DNA of 64,000 nucleotides from Tenrec ecaudatus (Eukaryota > Chordata > Mammalia > Afrosoricida > Tenrecidae). Positions 45,749 through 58,337 of the stretch are shown here, in pieces. The stretch is from assembly GCF_050624435.1 (NCBI RefSeq), contig NC_134537.1, forward strand, positions 12,954,584 through 13,018,583. Direction: 5' to 3'. The notes below the pieces were generated by a model. It saw only the letters and a program-made list of their open reading frames with translations, did not search any database and had not been told where the DNA came from. Both the position numbers and the translations under genes were made by a program. The stretch's first letter is position 1. Every line of letters begins with the position of its first letter.

Positions 45749-46560
45749 ATGTTAAGGAAACAACAGAAGATATTGGTGCACATACAAAAACCAAGCGAAA
45801 TTGAAAGAATAATCAAATACCAACCAGACAAAACTGTAATATCTGAAACTGAACAGGCTACGGATTTACCAGGAAAGAATGACGATAGCAGTCATGCAAC
45901 AGTTGAAGGAAGCGTTTGAGAGAAAAAGTGAAACAATAGAAAAGTTAGTAACCCCACTACGTGGTGTGGAAGAAAAGTTCCAATCAGGAATACAAAAATC
46001 AAACACTACATAGCAGAATTAAACATCTCTTTAAAGGAACAGCATGATGTTATTAAAGAACAGAGAAAGAGAATCAAAGAGATAAAAACGAATTAGTGAG
46101 CTAGAAGAACAAATGGAAAACCCAAAAGCGACCAAGTAAAGCTTGAGAACAATATAGGACACAATTAAGAGGAACAACCTGCGGCTTATAGGGATTCCAG
46201 AAGAGGAAGAAGCAAAAATAGCAACAAAAATAATCCACACATAGAATATTCCAAGAGTTCCCTCATCGTTCCAAGAGCTTTCCTCAATGTTTAAAGGAGG
46301 AAACAATAATAATTCAGGAAGCTGAAAGAACCCCAGCCAGGAGAGATTTCCCAAAGGAAAACTTCCTGGCATATCATAGTCAAGATGTCTAATATCAACA
46401 ACAAGGAAAAAAATACTAAGATCAGCCAGAGAAAAAAAGGATTACATACAGAGAGGCAGCAATTAGAATAACCCGAGATTTCTCAGTGGAATCCACACAG
46501 GCAGGAAGACAATGGAATGACATATACAGAGTATTAGAGGGGAAAAAGTCAATCTAGAAT
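45749..46560 (+). pseudogene. L1 ORF1 remnant
   Basis: ORF1 encodes the RNA-binding trimeric chaperone of L1. An ATG at 45749 begins a polar stretch. Lys/Glu-rich coiled-coil-like sequence follows (45900-46100). Then comes NNLRLIGIPEEEE-like sequence near 46170-46210, the hallmark of the RRM domain, and KMSNINNKEKILRSAR-like sequence near 46380-46430 from the C-terminal domain. Several stops and frameshifts. Confidence 0.75.
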
Positions 46561-46849
46561 CTTGTACCAAGCAAAATTATTACTCATATATGATGGAGGA
46601 ATAAAAGTATTCTAAGGCAAGGAGAAACTAAAAGAATTCCCCAAAAAAGACCATCACGACAAAAATTATTCAATGAAATAGTATGGCCAAGAAGGCAGTA
46701 GCAACAATACACAGACCTGAAACAAACACACAAGACTCCTGACCAAAACCAACACACACAGAGCAACAACCAAAGCAAGGAAATATCACTGGAAGAACAA
46801 AGAAACAAAGCACAGTACACAAATAAACACACACATATAAAGCAAATGA

Positions 46850-49800
46850 GAGTAATAAATACATAAGTATCAATAATTTCACAGAGTGTTAATGGACTTA
46901 AGGCACTAATAAAGAGACAGAGAATAGCAGAATGGATAAGAAAATAAAATCCACCAATATGCTGTCTATAAGAAACACACTTCACAAACAAAGACATGAA
47001 CAGACTGAAAATCAGAGGCTGGACAAAAGCATGCCCAGCAAACAGCAACCAGAAGAAAGCAGAGGTAGCAATATTTATCTCTGAGAAGACAGACTTCAAG
47101 GCAAACAATGTACTGAGATAAGAATGGACACTGCATAATGATAAAGGGAACAATAGCTCAGGAAGCCATGTAGGTATAATAAACCTATATGCACCCAATG
47201 AAAGACCCTCAAAATATATCAATCAAATCCTCACAGAATTAAAAAGGACATAGACACACCAACAATAATAGCAGCAGGCTTTAATATGCCACTGTCAAGG
47301 AAAGACAGAACCTTAAGAGAAAACTCAACAAAAATGACCTCGGAGACATACACAGAACACTCCATCAGACACAGAACATTTAAAAATAATAGACCACATA
47401 CTAGACCACAAATCATGCATCAACACATTAAAAAAACTGAAATCCTGCAATCAATCTTCTCAGACCACAAAGTTATAAAATTGAAATTAACAATATATTG
47501 AACAAAACCAAAAAGACAAACACATGAAGACCGAACAGTTTAGTAGTCTAAAAAGACTGGGTATTAAGGTGAATAAAGGAGGAAATAAAAAATTACCTGG
47601 GACAAATGAGAGCAATAACATATCAAAACTTTTGGGACACAGTGAAAGTGTAATCAGAGGCCAATTTATAGCTATCAGCACACACATGAAAAATGAGGAA
47701 AATTTTTAAATCAACACCTTAACCCCACACCTCTAAGAACTGGAACTAGGATAACATAATCCATCCAAATAAAGGAAGGAAATAAATCATAAGGATTAAA
47801 GTAGAAATAAGTGATTTGGAAAACAAACAAACAAACAAACACACAAAGGAAAAAAATCAACAAGAAAAGAGGCTGTTTCTTTGAAAAGATTAACAAAATA
47901 GACCACTGGCAAACTTAACAACAACAACAACAAAGCAAGGACCGGAAAAAGAGATGAAAATGGTGACATAACAACAGATCCAAATAAAATAAAAAGAATA
48001 ATAACACAAAACTGTATTCAAACAAATTTGACAATCTGGAAGAAATGTACATATACCCAGAAACACATCAACCATCCAAATTAAGGCAGAAAAACTCAAC
48101 AGAACTATAAGAAAAGAAGAAAGAGAATAAGTCACTAAGAAACTACCAACCAAGAAAAGCCCAGGTCCAGATGGTTTCACTGGGGAATTCCACCAAAGAT
48201 TCAAAGAAGACTTCACAACAATACAACATCAGCTCGTTGAAAGCATAGAAAAAGACAACAAACTCACAAACTCCTTCTATGAAGTCAGCATAACACTAAT
48301 TCCCAAACCAGGCAAAGACTCACAAAGATAGAAAATTATAGAGCAATATCTCTCATACAGAGACACTAAAATTCTCAACAGAATCTTGGAAAATAGAATA
48401 TAGCAGTGTAGATGGAGCCTGGCTATCAAAAGACATAGCGTCTAGGGTCTTAAAGACATGAAGGTAAATAAGCAGCCATCTAGCTGAGAAGCAACAAAGC
48501 CCACATGGAAGAAGCACAACAGGCTGTGTGATCATGAGGTGCTGAAGGGATCAGTTATCAAGTGTCAAAGAACAAAAAAATCATATCACTGTGTGCTCAC
48601 CTCTCCGATATGATCGCTGAAGACAAATGGGTGCATAAACAAATGTGGTGAAGAAAGCTGATGGTGCCCGTCTATCAAAAGATATAGCATCTGGGGTCTT
48701 AAAGGCTTGAAGGTAAACAAGTGGCCATGTTGCTCAGAAGCAACAAAGCCCACTTGTAAGAAGCACACTAGCCTGTGTGATCACTATGCGTCTATGGGAT
48801 CAGTTACCAGGCATCAAAGAAAATAATCATACCATTGTGATTGAAGGGGAGTGCAGAGTGGGGGCCAAAAGCCCATCTGTAGGCAACTGGACACCCCCTT
48901 ACAGAAGGGTTTTGGGGAGGAGATGAGCCAGTCAGGGTGCAGGGTAGCAACGATGAAAAATACAACTTTCCTCCAGTTCTTAAGTGCTTCCTCCTCCCCC
49001 ACTATCATGATCCCAAATCTACTTTACAAATCTGGCTAGACCAGAGGATGTACACTGATACAAATAGGAACTGGAAACACAGGGAATCCAGGACAGATGA
49101 TCTCTTCAGGACTAGTGGTGAGAGTGGAGATACCAAGAAGGTAGGGTGGGAAGGGGGAACCGATTACAAGGATCTACATATAACTCCCTCCCTGGGGGAT
49201 GGACAACAGAAAAGTGGGTGAAGGGAGACATCGGACAGTGTAAGCTATGACAAAATAGTAATTTATAAATCATCAAGGGCTCCTGAGAGAGTGGAGTGTA
49301 GTGAGGGAGGGGAAAAATGAGGAGCTGATACTAAGGGCTCAAGCAGAAAGCAAATGTTTTGAGAATGATGATGACAACAATGACAAATGTGCTTGAAACA
49401 AGGGATGCATATATGAATTGTGATAAGAGTTGTATGAGTCCCCAATAAAATGATTTAAAAAAAGAAACGCAAAGAACCTATATAAATGGAAGAATATCCC
49501 ATGAATAGGCAGATTTAATATTGTGAAAATACTACTTAAAATCATCTACAGACACAATACCAATTCAAATCCCAAATATATTCTTTAAAGAAATAGAAAA
49601 ACTAATTACCAATTTCATAGGGGCAGGCAAAAGACCCAAGACAAGCAAGGAACTTCTTAAAAAGAAGGACCAAATAGGTGGCCTAGCACTGCCTGACCTA
49701 AAAATCTACTATATAGCCACAGTAGTCAAACAGCCTGGTACTGGTACAAGAGATACATAGACCAATGGATCAGAACAGAAAACCCAGATGTAAATGCATG

Positions 49801-50840
49801 AGCCTAGAGCCACCTAATCTTTGACAAAGCACCTAGAAACATCCAGTGGGGAAAGACTGCCTCTTCCACAAATAGTGTTGGACAAACTGGATTTCTATCT
49901 GCAGAACAAAACGAATAAGACCCATACCTTTCTGCATGTACCAAAGAACTCAAGATGGATTAAAGACCTCAGTGTAACCCCCCCCCCCCAAACTCTCAGG
50001 ATGATCAGTGAGAAGGCTGGAACAAACTTACGGGTCCTACTGCAGGGTATTCATAGACTACCAAGTAAAACGAAGGAGGCACACTTAGCAGAAGACTAGA
50101 TTTATGATGGAACATACTGAAATTATATCACTTACACACATCAAAACACTTCACCAGGAGATTACACATCGGACAAAGGGTTAATAATCAAAATATACAG
50201 AATTTATAACTCAATAAGAAAATAATAAGATATACAATTAAGAAATGGGTAAAAGACATGAACAGATAGTTCAACAAAATGAAGTACAAATGACTAACAA
50301 ACACATGATGCTCACGATCACTAGTCATCAAGGAGATGAAAATTAAAACCACAATGAGATACTACTTTACACCCACAATACTAGTCCAAATTAAAAAACA
50401 GAAAACAACAAATGTTGGAGAGGATGTGGAGAGATAGGAACTTGTATACACGGTTGGTGAACTTCTTAATATAAATAGCCACTGTAGAAAACACTGTGGT
50501 GACACTTAAAGCAGCTAGGAACTGAAATCCCATATCATACAGCAATACCAATATTAGGCATGTACTCTAAAGAAATAAGAGACACGGCATGAGTGGAAGT
50601 ATGTTCTCCCATGTTCATAGCAGCACAGTCCACAACAGCAAAACCTGGAAGTAGCCCAAATGCCCAACAGTAAAAGAAACTAGGGTATATACACAGAATG
50701 GAATACCATGCATCCCTAAAAAACAGTGATGAAAACAGAAAACACCACATGACATGGAAGGACCTTAGCTGAGTGAAGCAAGTGAATCACAAAAGGACAA
50801 ATATTGTATGAATCCACTATTACAGGAAGAAACACCAATT
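46850..50840 (+). pseudogene. L1 ORF2 remnant (endonuclease, partial RT), RT core lost
   Basis: ORF2 encodes the L1 endonuclease and reverse transcriptase. The endonuclease is visible at about 46950-47300: a degraded 'CCLQETH' block near 46960, then NLYAPN near 47180. RT start: FYEVSITLIPKPGKDS near 48275, continuing to an ILNRILENRI piece at 48370-48398. The nested L1 follows at 48398-49468. After it, the sequence resumes well downstream (KTAWYWYK-like near 49730, then C-terminal coding sequence to about 50830). The RT catalytic FADD region is therefore absent. Confidence 0.8.
48398..49468 (+). mobile_element. L1 3' UTR (type I) nested inside L1 ORF2
   Basis: Begins 'gtagatggagcctggctatc' and ends 'gtccccaataaaatgatttaaaaaaag'. 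It carries two successive copies of the 'tatcaaaagatatagcatc' unit (48424 and 48672), about 248 bp apart. The host ORF2 does not rejoin directly: roughly 250 codons are missing. Confidence 0.9.
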
Positions 50841-53800
50841 AAACAATTCGTGAACACAGGTGAGAAGGCTACCTACTGGCCATGAACCATACATCACCTG
50901 CCATTTGCTCACTTCACAAGAGCCAACTTGAAGGCAGAGACCTCACATTGTCTGGGGTCACTTCAAGAGGGGGGAAATGGGAGATGACCATTCACTTGAG
51001 GCTATACAACACTGAGACAAGGCTGGGGCAAATCAAGTCCCCCCTCACCCCCCAAGAGGAATGTAAGGAGATCCTTGCCAATAAAACCAAGCTTAAACAA
51101 AGAGAGGAGAGCATCTACATTTTGGAGGAGACCGCTGGTAGATCTGCTACTGAGAGTGATGGGTGATTGGAGAGAAGTAAGCTCACATCAGGAAGTTGTG
51201 CTAAGCAATGATTGTAGGGAACCTAGGGGGACATAGGACCAGATTTTATGTTCCTGGGTAGACTCTATGACTATGTTTCCACTCAACCCTCGGTGAACCA
51301 CACTATGGACTAAACACTAGGATGACCTTGGATGCTGACCATGAAGGCAACATGGTGAAACACAGGGACTACACCAGACGGACTTAACAGAGGTGTGGAT
51401 GAATGAACTGAGCCCTGCCTCGAAATTGCCTGCACACCTGGAATCAGGAATGGGCATATTCATATGGGAAAGGAAGCAGAGAGTGGCTTCCCTGAGATTG
51501 TGCAAGTGGGAGTCATTGGACCTTGGGGGAAACCCCCGGCTCAGTGGGTGTTCAATGGAAAGGTACTAAGAATCACCACATATTTAGTATCTCGATGCCC
51601 CCCTCACAGTGACACGACAGGTTTTGATCTGTTGGGTAGGGAACTGCATGTGGAAAAGTGATCCAGGAAGCTTCCCTTTGGCACCAAACCCCAAGCTTAG
51701 GGTAAACAGAGCTCAATAGAATTGGAATAAAATAAAAAGGAAATGGGTAATGGGGAAACAGGGCACTAACCCACCCAAGCAGAGGGTATTGTTTATATCT
51801 CCACAGGGAAAAAGGGACCAGACTTCAACCCGGTGCTACAAGATGTGAATGAAACTTGCCGGCATGGAGTAGGGAACCAGTGGAGAAGTCTGAGGGGCCA
51901 GCCCCAATCCCAACTATGTGGATAGATGCCCCTCCCCCCAGAAGAATTTATTTCAGAGGACAGAACTGAAGCTGCAGGCTCAGGGAGAAGGACATGTCTG
52001 ATCAGAGCACACAGGAGCAAATGAAGGGGGAGGAAGAGAGAGTGGAGCACATCCTGGCTCCCAAGCCTTGAAGATGATATTCCTGGTCAAAGCAGCCAAT
52101 CCAGAGAAGACCATGTGGCCGGCCCCACTATGAGACACGACATGCCTCACTGACCCATAGTCCTACAGGGGACCCAACACTGGAGACACAGTGTGGGAAT
52201 TGCCCCCGATCTGATCCCACCACACCAAGGCAAAACACTAAGAGCGTGCAACAAAACAGCAAGGGGTATAGAGCAACAAAGTCCCCAGGGAATACAAAAA
52301 ATAGACTTTGGGCACCATCAGACTCTATCAGAAAACACTCCTAAAGGCCAACAACCAGTCCTTGAACTAACTACAAGCTTTTCTTTTTTGTTGTTGTGTT
52401 TTCTCATTGGCGTTTTGTTGTTTTGCTTTCATTTGTTGCTTGGTTTTGCTGTCTTGTTTTTGTTCGTATTATTATCTTTGCAGGTCTGTCTAAATAAGAT
52501 AGGCTGGATGAACAATCTGGAGGAGAAAACAACAGGACTGACAGTTCCATGGGGACATGGGAGAGGGGGAGGTGAGGGGAAAGGAAGTGGTGTTAACAAG
52601 CCCAGGGACAATGGAAAATCAAGTGACCCAAATCGGTGGTGAGGAGGGTGGAGGAGGCCTGGTAGGGCATGATCAAAGGTAATGTAACTGAGAGGAATTA
52701 CTGTAACCCAAATGAAGGCTGAGCATGATAGTGGGACAAGAGGAAAGTAAAAGGAAATAGAGGAAAGAGCTAGGAGGCAAAGGGCATTTATAGAGGTCTA
52801 AATAAATGCACACATATATGTAAATATATTTATATATGAGGGTGGGGAAATAGATCTATGTGCATATATTTATAGGTTTAGTATTAAGGTAGCAGAAGGA
52901 CCTTGGGACTTCACTGAAGTACTCCCTCAATGCAAGAATATTTTGTCCTATTAAACTGGCATTCCATGATGCTCACCTTCCCGACATGATCGCTGAAGAC
53001 AAAGTGGGTGCATAAGCAAATGTTTTGAAGAAAGCTGATGGAGCCAAAAGATATAGCATCTAGGGTCTTAAAGACTTGAAGGTAAACAAGCAGCCATCTA
53101 GCTGCAAAGCAACAAAGCCCACATGGAAGAAGCATACCAGCCTGTGTGATCATGATGTGTCAAAGGGGTGAGGTATTAGACATCAAAGAACAAGAAATCA
53201 TATCATTGTGAATGAGGGGGTGTGTGGCATGGGGACTCAAAGCCCATCTATAGCCAACTGGATATACCTTTATGAAAGGGTCACGGGGAGGAGATGAGAT
53301 GAACCAGTCAGGGTGCAGTGTAGCAATGATGAAACCTACAACTTTCTTCTAGTTCCTAAATGCTTCTTCCCACTATCATGATCCAAATTCTACTTTTCAA
53401 ATCTGACTAAACCAAAGGATGTGCACTAGTTGAGATAGGAACTGGAAACAGGGAATCCAGGACAGATGATCCTTTCAGGACCAGTGGTGAGAGTGGTAAC
53501 ACTGGTAGAGTGGAGGGAGGGTGGGGTGGAGAGGGGGAACTGATTACAAGGATCTACATATAACCTCCTCTCTGGGGGATGGACAACAGAAAAGTGGGTG
53601 AAGGGAGACGTTGGACAGTGTAAGATATGACAGTATAAAAATTTATAAATTATCAGGGGTTAATGAGGGAGGGGGAAGTGAGGTGGGAGGGAGAAAAATG
53701 AGGAGCTGATGCCAGGGGCTTAAGTGGAGAGTAAATGTTTTGAGAATGATGAGGGTAATAAATGTACAAATGTGCTTTATACAATTGATGTATGGGTGAG

Positions 53801-53868
53801 GTTTACTTTGGTTTACTTTGGTATGGATTCTGATAAGAGTTGTATGAGCCCCCAATAAAATGATTAAA
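50841..53868 (+). mobile_element. Long L1 3' UTR (type I)
   Basis: Non-coding, locally GC-rich (50900-52350), then T-rich (52380-52470), a G-rich tract (52555-52600), an AT-rich stretch (52795-52870), one copy of the repeated unit, and the terminal end. The minus-strand copy at 24366-25080 covers 52560-53130. Open frames inside (for example 52193-52642) have no known domain. Confidence 0.7.
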
Positions 53869-53999
53869 AATTGGGAATCAAACTGTGTAGGGAAAGAAGT
53901 CATGGGCATTAGGTCAAGGTGGATCTATACTTGCATAGGCTCCTCATGCTGACAGTCAGTGTCCAGAGTGCAGTGTCATTGGGAAAATGGATCCTTATG

Positions 54000-54998
54000 C
54001 CCCAGGAGGAAAATTGACAATGTTGTATTTTTTTGTGTATACATGTTTTTGTTTTCTTGTCTTTAGATTTTTTTTAACTTTGTTTGTTTGCTGGTTGGTT
54101 GGTTTGTTGCTGGCGTTAGTGTAGTGGTGAAGAGAGCAGATGATGTCCAGCTATCAATCCGAATTTCTAGCTGTCAATCAGAATAGTGTCTGGGGTCTTA
54201 AAGGCTTGTTCTCAAACAAGCAGTCATCTAAGCGAGGAGTCTGCTAAGTTCACATGGAAGAAGCACACCAGCTGGGTGATCCAAAGGCGACAATAACAGA
54301 ATTCAAGTATGAAGAAGGGGAAAATGTCAAAACTAAAATTGTGAACACCCAGTTTGTAGAAGGCTGTAGAGGTCAGTGAGAGCCCCCAAACCACCTGTAG
54401 AGTATCTAGTCAGAGGAAGCCACTGGCAGATCCCCTCTAGCCTCAGGCAAAGGTCTGGACCAGCCTTACTGTCAAACATAATCACTGCAATCCTGATTAT
54501 GCTGGATCAAGCTTGCTACTTGATCAGTTGCCCACCTTCTGGACCTAACCTGAATCTGTTCAAAGTGCCAGGATCTCTTGCTTGTTCCATGACAGAAATT
54601 TCTTCCCTGGCTTTTGAAATATTTATGGTGGTCCTTTTTTCTTACTTGTTGTTTGTATTTTTATACCTATATGATTATTGTATCCTTACCATTTTATTTT
54701 CTTTATTGTGGATGCAGAGATAATAACTGATGCAAGGGTTTGTAGGGGATGCAAGAGTAAGGGAGATGGGGAGGGTGGGGGGATTTGGGGAGTGAGCAGT
54801 GAAGTGGGAGGGGGAGGGAGCACAAGACCTGAAGGTTTACACAACTCATTTTAAAGGCAATTTAGTCATGGGGGGAGGGGGAAGAAAGAAAATGTTCTAA
54901 ACTTGATTATAGTAATTATTGTACAATTATTGATATGATTGAACGATCGAATCGTACGATATGTGGATTACATGCCAATAAAACTGTAAAAAAATAAA
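54000..54998 (+). mobile_element. L1 3' UTR, older lineage
   Basis: 'tgatgtccagctatcaatcc', 'ggggtcttaaaggcttgttc', 'aagcagtcatctaagcgagg' and the tail 'catgccaataaaactgtaa'. Same lineage as 27835-28735. Its tail is single. Confidence 0.75.
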
Positions 54999-55004
54999 AC
55001 AAGG

Positions 55005-55188
55005 GAAGACCATGTATAATGAATCAAAAAGAAAAAAGAGGAAGTCCCTCGCTGAGATGGATCGACACAGTGGCTGCCACTCAGCTCAGACACAGGAACA
55101 ATTGTGAGGATGGCGTGGGCCTGGGCATTTCATTCTGTTGCATATAGTGTTACAGCGAGTTAGAACCCATTCCACAGCACCTAGCCAG
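55005..55188 (+). mobile_element. RTE LINE 3' end
   Basis: 'gaaaaaagaggaagtccctc', 'gatggatcgacacagtggc', 'tgtgaggatggcgtgggcc' and 'ccattccacagcacctagcc'. Confidence 0.85.
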
Positions 55189-55274
55189 AAATCTGGATCT
55201 GACCAGTAAGTCTTGTCGTTTTTTTATGTTTTTGAGTTTATTCCACAATTTTCTCCCATTCTACCCAGGCTATA

Positions 55275-55868
55275 ATTAAAAAAAAAGTTTTATTGATATA
55301 TAATTCATATGCTATACAATTCAATGGCTTAAATATATCAAAAGAGTTGTTCCAGCATCACCACAATCAATTTTGGATGGTTTTCTTTATTCTTTTATCC
55401 ATTGTTATTGGCTTTCCACTACCCTAATCACTCCTGCCATAACCTTATGGAATTATTAATCCAGTTTCTGTTTCTATAGATGTACTTTTTTTTAGATGTC
55501 ATATAATACAATCATACAAACATCCCAACAACAACAAATCAAAACATGCACACACACACACACACACACGAAAACCCAGTCCAATAGAAACTAGAGCATA
55601 TGATAGAAACTAGAACAAATTAAAATGAATCAAAAGCAAGGCCAAATGATATGTTAAATTTTAACCCAACTATATCTGTACTAATATATAATAGAAACTA
55701 GAACAAATTAATAGAAACTAGAACAAATTAAAATAAACCAAAAGCAAAACCAAATGATCCTATGTTAAAATTTAACCCAACTATATCTGTAGTAATCCTC
55801 TTCTCAATGCACTCTGAGGGCAAGTGTGTTTGCATCCCTCGTCAATGGTCTGAGGGAATTCAATGGAG
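55275..55868 (-). mobile_element. Old L1 3' end, minus strand
   Basis: 'aaaaaaagttttattgatat', 'gagttgttccagcatcacca' and 'tcactcctgccataacctta', matching 12255-12790. Contains a CA run (55550-55570) and a local tandem of 'atagaaactagaacaaatt' (three copies near 55602, 55692 and 55712). Confidence 0.75.
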
Positions 55869-55870
55869 CC

Positions 55871-56391
55871 TGTGGTAGTTACATAATCTGGGACTTGAGA
55901 GGATTATGAGTGAAGGGGTAGAGTCTAGTCCATCAATCGAATTATACCCAATGAGGCCTCTGTGTTGGCATGGCTTTCTCCTGAGAATTCTGGGAATTAC
56001 TATTTCCTCCTTGGAGGCGGGACAGCCTTTATCTCTGCTCACTTCCTGTGAGACATGCCTGAGGAGAAGCCACATGGACCTACCCTGATGCAGCCCTGGA
56101 AACTGTTGGAGCCACATGGAGACCCCTGCAAGCACTGAGATGCTTCTACCACCGCTGACTTTCTACCCACTGACCTGTGATTGTCCTGCATTCGGTGTCA
56201 TGAGTTTCATGAATCTGAAGAGGACTTTATAGATTGGTATCAGACATATGGGCTAATATCAGATTTATGGGCTTAGACTGGACTGAATTGGGATGCTTTC
56301 TTAATGTACAATTAACCTTTATATAAAACTCTCTGTTATACACATATGAGTTTCTACGGACTTGTTTCTCTAGTCTACCCAGACTAACACA
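55871..56391 (+). mobile_element. Solo LTR, ERVL/MaLR type, perfect 5-bp duplication
   Basis: Plus-strand: starts 'tgtggtagttacataatc' and ends 'ctacccagactaacaca'. Flanked by gagcc at 55866-55870 and 56392-56396. 521 bp. Same family as 4342-4896, 26393-26868 and 60200-60668 but in the opposite orientation. It defines the family ends exactly. Confidence 0.9.
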
Positions 56392-56454
56392 GAGCCTTAA
56401 TCCCTGTGGAGACTCTGCCAGTGCTCTGAAGTTCAACTCTAATACAATTCTCTC

Positions 56455-56700
56455 CTAGGATCTTGAGTAGTATTATTCATAATCCTTGGATCACATAGAC
56501 TGGCGTGCTCCTTCCATGTGGATTTAGCTGACACCTTACTTAGATGGCTGCTCGTTTTAAGATAAGCCATGAATACTCCAGATACTACTATTCTTTCTGA
56601 TACCTGGACACCATCCTATTTCCTCACCAGACTTTGCTATAGCACCCACAAGCATTTTATGAGGCCAAGTATCAATAGACCATATCCTAAAAACGGATTG
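56455..56700 (-). mobile_element. L1 3' UTR fragment
   Basis: 'ggatcacatagactggcgtg', 'ctccttccatgtggatttag' and 'agatggctgctcgttttaag' match the minus-strand L1 3' UTR block. Decayed. Confidence 0.6.
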
Positions 56701-56734
56701 TTCTTAGATTAGTTGTTAGGTGACATCACGTTGG

Positions 56735-57433
56735 TGCTGTCTAATAGGGACTCTGAGTACAGCAGAACGACATGCCCAGTGCTTCTCCATTCTCACCATT
56801 GTTCTTATGTTTGAACCCACTGTTGCAGTCACGGTGTCAATCCAGCTCATTGAAGGGCTCCCTCTACCCCTTGTACTGCCTGCCCCTTGACTTTACTGAG
56901 CACGATGTTCTTTTCCAGGGACTGTTTGCCCCTGATGGCATGTCCACAGTGCGTGAGATGAAGTCTAGTCATCCTCTGGCTGTACCTCTTCCAAGACTGA
57001 TGTGTTTGTTCTTTTGGCTGTTCAGGGTGCTTTCAATATTCGTCACCAGCACCATCATTTAAATGCATCGATTCTCCTTTGATCTTCCTTAGTCAAGGTC
57101 CAACTTTCATATGCATATGAGGTGATTGGAAATGCTGACTCGGGTCAAGAGTACTGCCGTCTTCAGAGTAACATCCCTGTTTCCCAACCCCTTCAAGAGG
57201 TCTTGTACGGTATATTTATCCATGGCGGTGTGTTGTTTGAGCTCTTCACAGATGCTTCCATGATATTGATTATGGATCGAAGCAAGATGAAATCCTTGAC
57301 CAGGCCAATCTTTTCTCTGTTTATCACGATGTTACCTTTTGGTCCAGTTGTGAGGACTTAGTCTTCCTTACATTGAGTTGAGATCTATCCTGAAGGCTAC
57401 AGTCTTTGGTTTTCATCAGCAGATGCTTTAAGA
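56735..57433 (-). mobile_element. RTE LINE 3' part, minus strand
   Basis: 'ttcttatgtttgaacccac', 'gtcaatccagctcattgaag', 'aagactgatgtgtttgttc', 'tttctctgtttatcacgatg' and 'ttttcatcagcagatgcttt' in RTE order. Confidence 0.9.
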
Positions 57434-57534
57434 TTATGGTTTACTATTAAGTGTGAGTTGAAAATCCACTTGTATATCTACAGTTTATATATAACCATGT
57501 GGACCATGTAGTTATTGATACGTTAGGAAAGGGC

Positions 57535-57760
57535 TTTTTAAACTTTTTCCATTTGCACCTCCCCCCTATTCCCTGAGTTATTTGCAATATGGGTCAGTGC
57601 CATCAGAAACACCTTTGAGTGATTACAATTTGATTTTGAATTGATCTCTGGTCCTTGTGCATTCAGAAACCTTTTACTGTTTCCAACTTTTTCATGACCC
57701 CCACATTCACTTAAGTCACCCCACATGGGGTCATGACCCACAGTTTAAGTGTGTTTGCTA
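57535..57760. mobile_element. Possible old non-autonomous hAT-type element
   Basis: Contains 'ggggtcatgacccacagttt' at one end and 'ctttttaaactttttcc' at the other, a layout seen in some hAT-derived repeats. The inverted ends are weak and no target-site duplication was found. Confidence 0.3.
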
Positions 57761-58337
57761 TGGCATATATTTATTTATTTATTTTTGTTCTGTCTACTTT
57801 TCTGTGGGTACTTAAATAATTTTTAAAACTTTATTTTTATTTACCTATAGTGGTTTTGATTGTGTCTTATTGTATACAATTTTTAGTGGTTGCTTTAGGT
57901 ATTCTATATTGCACAGATATACAGCAAAATCACAATTTAATGGCAATCTAATAGTATCTTAATTGAATTATAGAAAGTAAGACTTCCAACTTATAATGTA
58001 ACTATACTAAAATTTCTTTTAAAAAATCATTTTATTGGGGATCATACATCTCTTATGCATTAAATATTTCTTGTACACATATTTAGCAACATATCTATAG
58101 CATTATAATTTTTACTTTCAACCTCAAACATAATTTAGTAAAGGATAGAAAGGTCTATTTTTTAAACTGGTATGTTTGTTTATTGTGTTATTTCAGGTTT
58201 TACTTTAATATTTATTATTTTCTATAGCCATTCTTTGAATATAGATTTGATAGGGATAAAGTATCTTAATTTTCTTTCATCTTAGGATGTCTTGACTTCC
58301 CTTTCATTCGTGAAAGATATTTTTCCTGGGTATAAGT

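Larger units (their letters stand above)
45600..53868 (+). mobile_element. Long L1 LINE, plus strand, both ORFs present but decayed
   Basis: Apart from one nested insertion, this reads as one L1: a short 5' part, ORF1 (about 45749-46560), ORF2 (about 46850-50840), and an approximately 3-kb 3' UTR ending 'gagcccccaataaaatgatt' at 53868. The 5' UTR appears missing or very short. Stops and frameshifts make both ORFs non-functional. A perfect 9-bp stem (gcctataac/gttataggc, 45606-45630) sits at the left edge. Confidence 0.85.

Noticed and set aside
46584-47222. 212-codon open frame, minus strand, hydrophobic
   Set aside because: It is the antisense of L1 ORF1/ORF2 sequence; the A-rich sense strand gives Phe/Leu/Ser/Cys-rich antisense translations that mimic membrane proteins.
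52193-52642. 149-codon open frame, plus strand
   Set aside because: It lies in the L1 3' UTR and its hydrophobic part comes from a T/G-rich tract; no known L1 third ORF.
58020-58060. About 38-bp match to the L1 terminus ('cattttattggggatcata')
   Set aside because: Probably a micro-insertion of an L1 tail, but too short and without a clear duplication to annotate.
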